From Candidatus Hydrogenedentota bacterium (GTDB lineage: Bacteria; Hydrogenedentota; Hydrogenedentia; Hydrogenedentales; JAEUWI01), in the NCBI GenBank assembly GCA_019637335.1, contig JAHBVV010000012.1:62001-126000 (forward strand): a stretch of DNA of 64,000 nucleotides, given 5' to 3'. Position numbers and translations under genes: made by a program. The notes below the pieces were generated by a model. That model did no database searches. It saw only the letters and a program-made list of their open reading frames with translations, and had not been told where the DNA came from. How positions within the stretch are numbered: position 1 is the stretch's first letter; every line of letters starts with the position of its first letter. This document shows, piece after piece, positions 59,971 to 64,000 of the stretch.

Positions 59971-61362
59971 CTACCGTTTTGCCGGGCGGGTGTGGATGCC
60001 CAGGCCGTAGTAATCCTCCGCCGCCTCCAGTATCGCCTCCGAAAGCGTCGGATGCGTGTGTATCGTATGCGCGATCTCCTCCACCGTCGCCTCCAGTTGC
60101 ATCGCCATCGCGCCCGCCGCGATCAGCTCGCCGGCCTCCGCGCCCATGATGTGCATCCCGAGCAACTGGTCCGTCGCGGCGTCGCCCACGATCTTCACCA
60201 GCCCCTCCGTCTCGCCCATCGCGTGCGCGCGGCCATTCCCGGCGAACAGGAAGCTCCCGGTCTTCACCGTATATCCCGCCGCCTTCGCCTGGGTTTCCGT
60301 CAGCCCCACGCTCGCCACCTCGGGCGACGTGAAATTGCACGACGGCACCACCCGGTAGTCGATGCGCCGGTTCCCGCCCGTGGCGTTGGTCGCGGCCACA
60401 ATCCCCTCGGTCGACGCGCCGTGCGCCAGCCAGGTCTTGTTGGTCACGTCGCCGATGGCGTAGATCCCGGGAATGTTGCTCTCCATACGATCGTCCACCA
60501 CGATGCTGCCCCGTGCGCCAATTGCCACCCCGAGATCCGGCGTGCGTGTGACCACCTCGGAATTGCACTGGAGCCCGATCCCCACCAGCACCAGATCCAC
60601 CTCCAGTTCCCCGGCCCCCTTGCCCTCCAACGTCAGGTGCACGCTGTCCTTCCGGTGCTTGAGCGTCTGGACCTTGGTGTCCGTGCGCACATCCATCCCC
60701 TTCCGCTTGAGCCCCGCCGCCAGGCGCTTGCTCAGGTCTTCGTCTTCCCGGGGAAGCACATACGGCATCGCCTCAATCAGGGTCACCTTCGCGCCAAGCG
60801 CGTTCCAGATGCACGCAAACTCCGATCCCAGCGCCCCCGCGCCAATCACCGCGATGCGCTCCGGCAGTTCGGTCAACTCCAGTGCGTCCGTGCTGCCAAT
60901 CACTGTCGTGCCGTTGAATTCCAGCCCGGGCAGCTGCGCGGGGCGACCGCCCGTCGCAATAATGATGCTGCCCGCGCGCACCCGGGTGTCCCCGACCGCG
61001 ATCTCGCCGGGCGTCACCACCGTGCCCTCGCCCCGGATGACCTCAATGCCGTGCGCCTTGAACAGCGCATCGATTCCGCCGGTGTTGGTTCCGATAACCT
61101 TGTTCTTCCGCGCGACCATAGCCTTCATGTCGAAGGCCGCCCCGGAAACCTTCAGCCCGAAGTCCTCGGCATGTTGCATTTTTCGGTAGAGTTCGGCGGT
61201 GTATATGAGTGTTTTTGTCGGTATACACCCAACATTCAAACACACGCCACCCAGAGCCTCCCGCTCCACCACCGCCACCGAAGCCCCGCGCTGCGCCACG
61301 CGAATCGCCGCCACATAGCCACCAGGCCCCGATCCAACCACCACCACGTCAAATTTTTGCAT
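59971..61362 (-). CDS. lpdA: Dihydrolipoyl dehydrogenase
   Basis: A 463-residue flavoenzyme that reoxidises dihydrolipoyl groups of 2-oxoacid dehydrogenase or glycine cleavage complexes with NAD+. FAD motif VVVGSGPGGYVAAI, redox pair C41-x4-C46 in GGVCLNVGCIP, NAD motif IAVIGAGALGSEFA, IYAIGDVTNKTWLAHGA and the C-terminal HTHPTLSEA (His/Glu dyad) are complete. No E1 or E2 gene is in the window. 69 bases of A/T-rich sequence separate it from mtlD upstream. Confidence 0.96.
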   Translation of the reverse strand: MQKFDVVVVGSGPGGYVAAIRVAQRGASVAVVEREALGGVCLNVGCIPTKTLIYTAELYRKMQHAEDFGLKVSGAAFDMKAMVARKNKVIGTNTGGIDALFKAHGIEVIRGEGTVVTPGEIAVGDTRVRAGSIIIATGGRPAQLPGLEFNGTTVIGSTDALELTELPERIAVIGAGALGSEFACIWNALGAKVTLIEAMPYVLPREDEDLSKRLAAGLKRKGMDVRTDTKVQTLKHRKDSVHLTLEGKGAGELEVDLVLVGIGLQCNSEVVTRTPDLGVAIGARGSIVVDDRMESNIPGIYAIGDVTNKTWLAHGASTEGIVAATNATGGNRRIDYRVVPSCNFTSPEVASVGLTETQAKAAGYTVKTGSFLFAGNGRAHAMGETEGLVKIVGDAATDQLLGMHIMGAEAGELIAAGAMAMQLEATVEEIAHTIHTHPTLSEAILEAAEDYYGLGIHTRPAKR

Positions 61363-61431
61363 CTTTTTATCCTGATTGCTGTTGTTTTGTATTGATTATT
61401 ATTTGTTTTGGTTCGGCAACCCAAAGCGTGC

Positions 61432-62589
61432 TTATGAGGCCAGTGACGCCTCGACCAACGCCCGTAGGGGTTCTTCCGGCGCCAACTGGCATATCGTGTC
61501 GAGCACCGCGCCGACGCCCCGTTCCCGGCGCATCGTCTGGATTTCTACCGCCCCCGGGTCCGACGGCTCGTCAAACTGCAGCGCCGCGGCGATGACCTTG
61601 ACGTGGGCCACCGGGTCAACATCCTGCTCGAGGCACATCCGGGCCGAGGCGATCAGGCGGTCGTCCGGGCCGAGCTTCCGGACCGGGTCCGCACCCACGC
61701 GCGCCACCTGATCGGCGAGGGCCTTGTTCTGATACCGGTGGATGAGGTCCGCCGCGAAGGCCTCAAGAGCGGCCTGATCCATGCCGTGCTTCCGGGCCAG
61801 TCCCAGGCAGCTCTCCCGCTGCGCCGCCTCGACCACCGGGCGGATTTCCGGATCCGCAATCACCTCGTATATATAGGTATGGCCCCTGAGGTGGCCCAGA
61901 TAGGCCGCCGCCGCGTGGCTCATGTTATGCACAAAGAGCTTGCGTTCCACGTAGGCGCCGAAATTGGGATACGGCTTGGCGTGGGCGATCGGCGGAATCG
62001 GCCCCACGAAGCCCTCGGCGGCCAGGGGCAGCTCACAATAGGGTTCCACGCAGACCAGCAGCGGATCCTCGGCATGCTGGGTCTCGGTCATCCGCGGCAC
62101 CATCCGGCCAATGGAAGCCTCCACAAACCCCACCTGCGTATCCAATACCGTGTGCCATTCCGGCGCAAGGCATTCCCGAACCGCTTCGCGCAGGATCCGG
62201 TCCCCGCGAAGCACGTTTTCGCAGATAATGACGTTCAACGGCGTGGCGTCCGGCGTGGCGAAGCGCTTCTCAATGCCTCGCGCCAGCGCCGGCGCAATGC
62301 GGGGCAGGATCGGCGAGCCGACCGCCGTCGAGGCGATCACACACTCGGCCAGGGCGTCCGCAATGGCCTCGATGTCGCCCCCATGAATTGCGTCCACCCG
62401 GGTAATCCGGAGTTTCTCCGTCGTCTCGGACACCAGGTGAAGCGGGTATGCGTTCCGCTCCCGGAGCAGACGGACCACGGTCTCGTTGACGTCCACGAAG
62501 GTGGTGTTATAGCCCGACTCCCAGTACAACTGGCCGAGGAAGCCGCGGCCGATGTTGCCCGCGCCAAAATGCACTGTTTTTCCGCCCAA
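61432..62589 (-). CDS. mtlD: Mannitol-1-phosphate 5-dehydrogenase
   Basis: A 385-residue NAD-dependent dehydrogenase that oxidises mannitol-1-phosphate to fructose-6-phosphate. TTG 62589 is chosen because AAGGA stands about ten bases upstream and the extended -10 TGCTATAAT lies at 62639-62644 (minus strand); longer frames would include this promoter. Motifs: VHFGAGNIGRGFLG at the start, ECVIASTAVGSPI, NVIICEN, and KLFVHNMSHAAAAYLGH with the family's His/Asn. No mannitol PTS gene is near. Confidence 0.9.
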   Translation of the reverse strand: MGGKTVHFGAGNIGRGFLGQLYWESGYNTTFVDVNETVVRLLRERNAYPLHLVSETTEKLRITRVDAIHGGDIEAIADALAECVIASTAVGSPILPRIAPALARGIEKRFATPDATPLNVIICENVLRGDRILREAVRECLAPEWHTVLDTQVGFVEASIGRMVPRMTETQHAEDPLLVCVEPYCELPLAAEGFVGPIPPIAHAKPYPNFGAYVERKLFVHNMSHAAAAYLGHLRGHTYIYEVIADPEIRPVVEAAQRESCLGLARKHGMDQAALEAFAADLIHRYQNKALADQVARVGADPVRKLGPDDRLIASARMCLEQDVDPVAHVKVIAAALQFDEPSDPGAVEIQTMRRERGVGAVLDTICQLAPEEPLRALVEASLAS

Positions 62590-62638
62590 GAACCGGATCC
62601 TTCGCTGGTTGTGCTGACGCCCCGCATACGTTCCCGGG

Positions 62639-62644
62639 ATTATA
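62639..62644 (-). promoter_or_regulatory. Extended -10 of mtlD
   Basis: On the minus strand TGCTATAAT, an extended -10, lies about 50 bases upstream of the TTG start. No -35 is obvious. The 537-base gap (62590-63126) beyond it is A/T-rich near 62810-62920 and has no other gene. Confidence 0.5.
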
Positions 62645-62913
62645 GCAAGTGGGCGGCATGCGGCGCGAGAGCGATCCGGCGTAGCGGCGCGACGTGCTTC
62701 TCGCGCTCCCCGCGTGTTCCAGAACAATACCGCGCGGTCATGGGTTAACGTAATGCAGGAAACGGCGTGATTCCGAACCTCGACCACCAGAGGCGCGCGC
62801 GATTTCATTGTGTATTTGGTAAAAAATGTGTAATTCAATACCAAAATATGTGAAATTCAATTGCAACAACTCCGATCCGGAAACTTTCTTGTGTACATTC
62901 GGCATATATGGTG

Positions 62914-62919
62914 TATAAT
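62914..62919 (+). promoter_or_regulatory. Possible promoter of the prepilin-like gene
   Basis: A perfect TATAAT with an AT-rich approach. The best -35 is TTGTGT with a poor 19-base spacer. The gene starts 207 bases downstream, so a long leader would be needed. Confidence 0.35.
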
Positions 62920-63126
62920 CACGCTGTGGAAGGCGAGTTGAAATCGAAGTAGTGTGCAGTCGGTCGGGGTGTTCCGTCAGTTTGAATGGATGAGACCGAA
63001 ACGCGTCTGGTCAGGTGCGAATGGTCTGATGTTTGATCCATGGGCTTCGGTACGCTCGGGAGGACGACTCAGCCTGGTACCGCCAGTCGTTCATAATAGG
63101 AACGCATTGCGGCAGGAGGTTAGTTT

Positions 63127-63498
63127 ATGTGGAATAAAATGACAGGTAAAGGCGAGCAGCTACCCGATCTGCTCGTGGTGCTGGCGATTACGGTGGTCAT
63201 GGCGGCCATCTTGTTGCCGGCGGTTTCGAATTACAATGGCGGAGCGGTGAACGCGGAGAGCGGCTTGAATTCCGTGGCCCCGATTATGGATGGTCACGTG
63301 CGGTCGGCCCCCCGGAGCGCCAGTTCGCGCGAGGCCCGCGATGTGCGTATGACGCCGGTGGATGCGGACGCGGATACGGTGGTGGCGGAACGCGATCTTT
63401 CGGTGCTGGAAGACGAGTATACTCCGATGGATATGGTCGTGGAGCGCGACGGGCTGGAGAAGCTTCGTACGACGGACATCAGTTACGTGATTCCCTGA
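63127..63498 (+). CDS. Degenerate prepilin-like protein
   Basis: A 123-residue protein. The N-terminus is QLPDLLVVLAITVVMAAILLPAV, which keeps the shape of a type II pseudopilin segment (FTLIELLVVIAIIAILAAILLPAL) but has lost F1 and has Asp instead of the conserved Glu5. A Gly precedes it (GKG). The remaining 85 residues are acidic and unlike a pilin body (DADADTVVAERDLSVLEDEY). AGGAGG precedes the ATG. It may be an exported or membrane-held protein with a non-processed helix. The DUF1559-type tail of the 7.7 kb gene is a complementary remnant. Confidence 0.6.
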   Translation: MWNKMTGKGEQLPDLLVVLAITVVMAAILLPAVSNYNGGAVNAESGLNSVAPIMDGHVRSAPRSASSREARDVRMTPVDADADTVVAERDLSVLEDEYTPMDMVVERDGLEKLRTTDISYVIP

Positions 63499-63623
63499 CC
63501 GCGGTCGGATCGCGTGATCGTTTTAATCACTTAATTCACGGCGGCGCCGGCCCGGTATCCTGCGCCGCCGGTTCTGTTTTTCATGAGGTGCGCCCGCGCC
63601 CGATTTCATAGGAGTTCCCGTCT

Positions 63624-64000
63624 ATGCGCCGCCGCCCGACTGCTGTTCTCACGCTTCTGCTTGCCACAATTGCGGGTTGCGCGGCCACGCCGGCGGGTCC
63701 CGATCACGGTCCGGGCGCCGGCGCCGCCACGGCAAAGGATGCCTCGGACCCGATGTCTATTCAGGATATTGCGTGGGAACTCGCCGGAATCGGCGAGGCC
63801 AGCGCCCCGGAAGCCCCGGTCCCCGACACCTCGGTAACGCTTCTGCTCGATGCGGCGAGCGGCGAGGCGTCGGGCTCGGCCGGCTGCAACCGGTACGTCG
63901 GGAAATACACCCTGGATGGCAACGGGCTGACCTTCGGCCCTATCGCCGCAACCAAGCGCTACTGCGGCGCCCCGGAAGGCGTGATGGCGCAAGAGTCGGC
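63624..64000 (+). CDS. META-domain lipoprotein, 3' end outside the window
   Basis: A lipoprotein signal (LTLLLATIAGCAAT, lipid on the Cys) leads to a linker of about 30 residues and then the start of a META domain: IQDIAWELAGIG, SGSAGCNRYVGKYTLDGNGLTFGPIAATKRYC. Known META proteins such as HslJ are linked to novobiocin resistance or heat shock. GGAG lies nine bases upstream of ATG 63624. The frame is still open at the window edge (about 125 codons seen). Confidence 0.85.
   Translation, partial: MRRRPTAVLTLLLATIAGCAATPAGPDHGPGAGAATAKDASDPMSIQDIAWELAGIGEASAPEAPVPDTSVTLLLDAASGEASGSAGCNRYVGKYTLDGNGLTFGPIAATKRYCGAPEGVMAQES

Overview
The window is 64 kb of GC-rich bacterial chromosome with tightly packed genes and AT-rich breaks at a few intergenic regions. 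Likely affiliation: a PVC-like or Hydrogenedentota-like heterotroph. The clues are many Tat- or Sec-exported sulfatases, sialidases, esterases and pectate-lyase-fold proteins, a long serine hydroxymethyltransferase, fragments of DUF1559-type prepilin signatures, a planctomycete-style zinc-ribbon/coiled-coil membrane protein, and translated-looking interspersed intergenic repeats. No rRNA or marker protein here fixes the phylum, so this is an inference.

Layout. 1-10.5 kb: end of a glycoside-hydrolase-like gene, a VapBC pair with a visible operator, a Tat-exported PhoX-family protein, a periplasmic protein with three CC-C metal-site repeats, an esterase, a GH98-like protein, a DMT transporter and an AAC(3)-I-like acetyltransferase, then a repeat-rich gap. 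10.5-18.2 kb (minus strand): a translation block ffh-rpsP-khpA-rimM-trmD-rplS-(terminator)-rnhB, then a TPR lipoprotein. 18.4-22.3 kb: ECF sigma factor, zinc-finger anti-sigma factor and a YbjQ-like protein in one operon, convergent with a zinc-ribbon coiled-coil membrane protein. 22.4-26.1 kb: microsatellites, glyA, an AT-rich gap and a two-gene DUF6978/DUF1828-like module of unknown function. 26.2-35 kb: degradative and uptake genes (sulfatase, pectate-lyase fold, dienelactone hydrolase, sodium/solute symporter, sialidase, acetyl-esterase).

35-43.3 kb holds a nearly complete molybdenum cofactor set on the minus strand: moaA, moaC, moaD, a MoaE-MoeB-rhodanese fusion, mobA, moeA and a MOSC-MoaB fusion. 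A secreted Kelch gene sits between the intact moaB 3' end and a diverged second copy of that 3' end. 43.6-48.4 kb: a SecD-P1-head-like repeat protein, a sialidase with a clear sigma70 promoter and direct-repeat operator, and a second VapBC pair whose toxin gene is frameshifted. 48.5-51.3 kb: a BtuCDF-like ABC importer. 51.3-57.1 kb: Nudix hydrolase, esterase, a transglutaminase-like/nucleotidyltransferase/small-protein operon, tRNA-Leu(AAG) and a DUF5610-like gene, the last two each with a clear terminator. 57.2-57.66 kb: a 122-bp tandem array that contains the 3' end of a YfhO-like gene. The rest: lpdA, mtlD, a degenerate prepilin-like protein and the start of a META-domain lipoprotein.

Taken together, the cell exports enzymes against sulfated, sialylated or pectin-like polymers, imports the products, and makes molybdenum cofactor. 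The strongest candidates for something undescribed are the DUF6978/DUF1828-like pair, the Kelch insertion flanked by moaB 3' ends, the MoaE-MoeB-rhodanese fusion, the 122-bp array, and the nucleotidyltransferase/small-protein pair.
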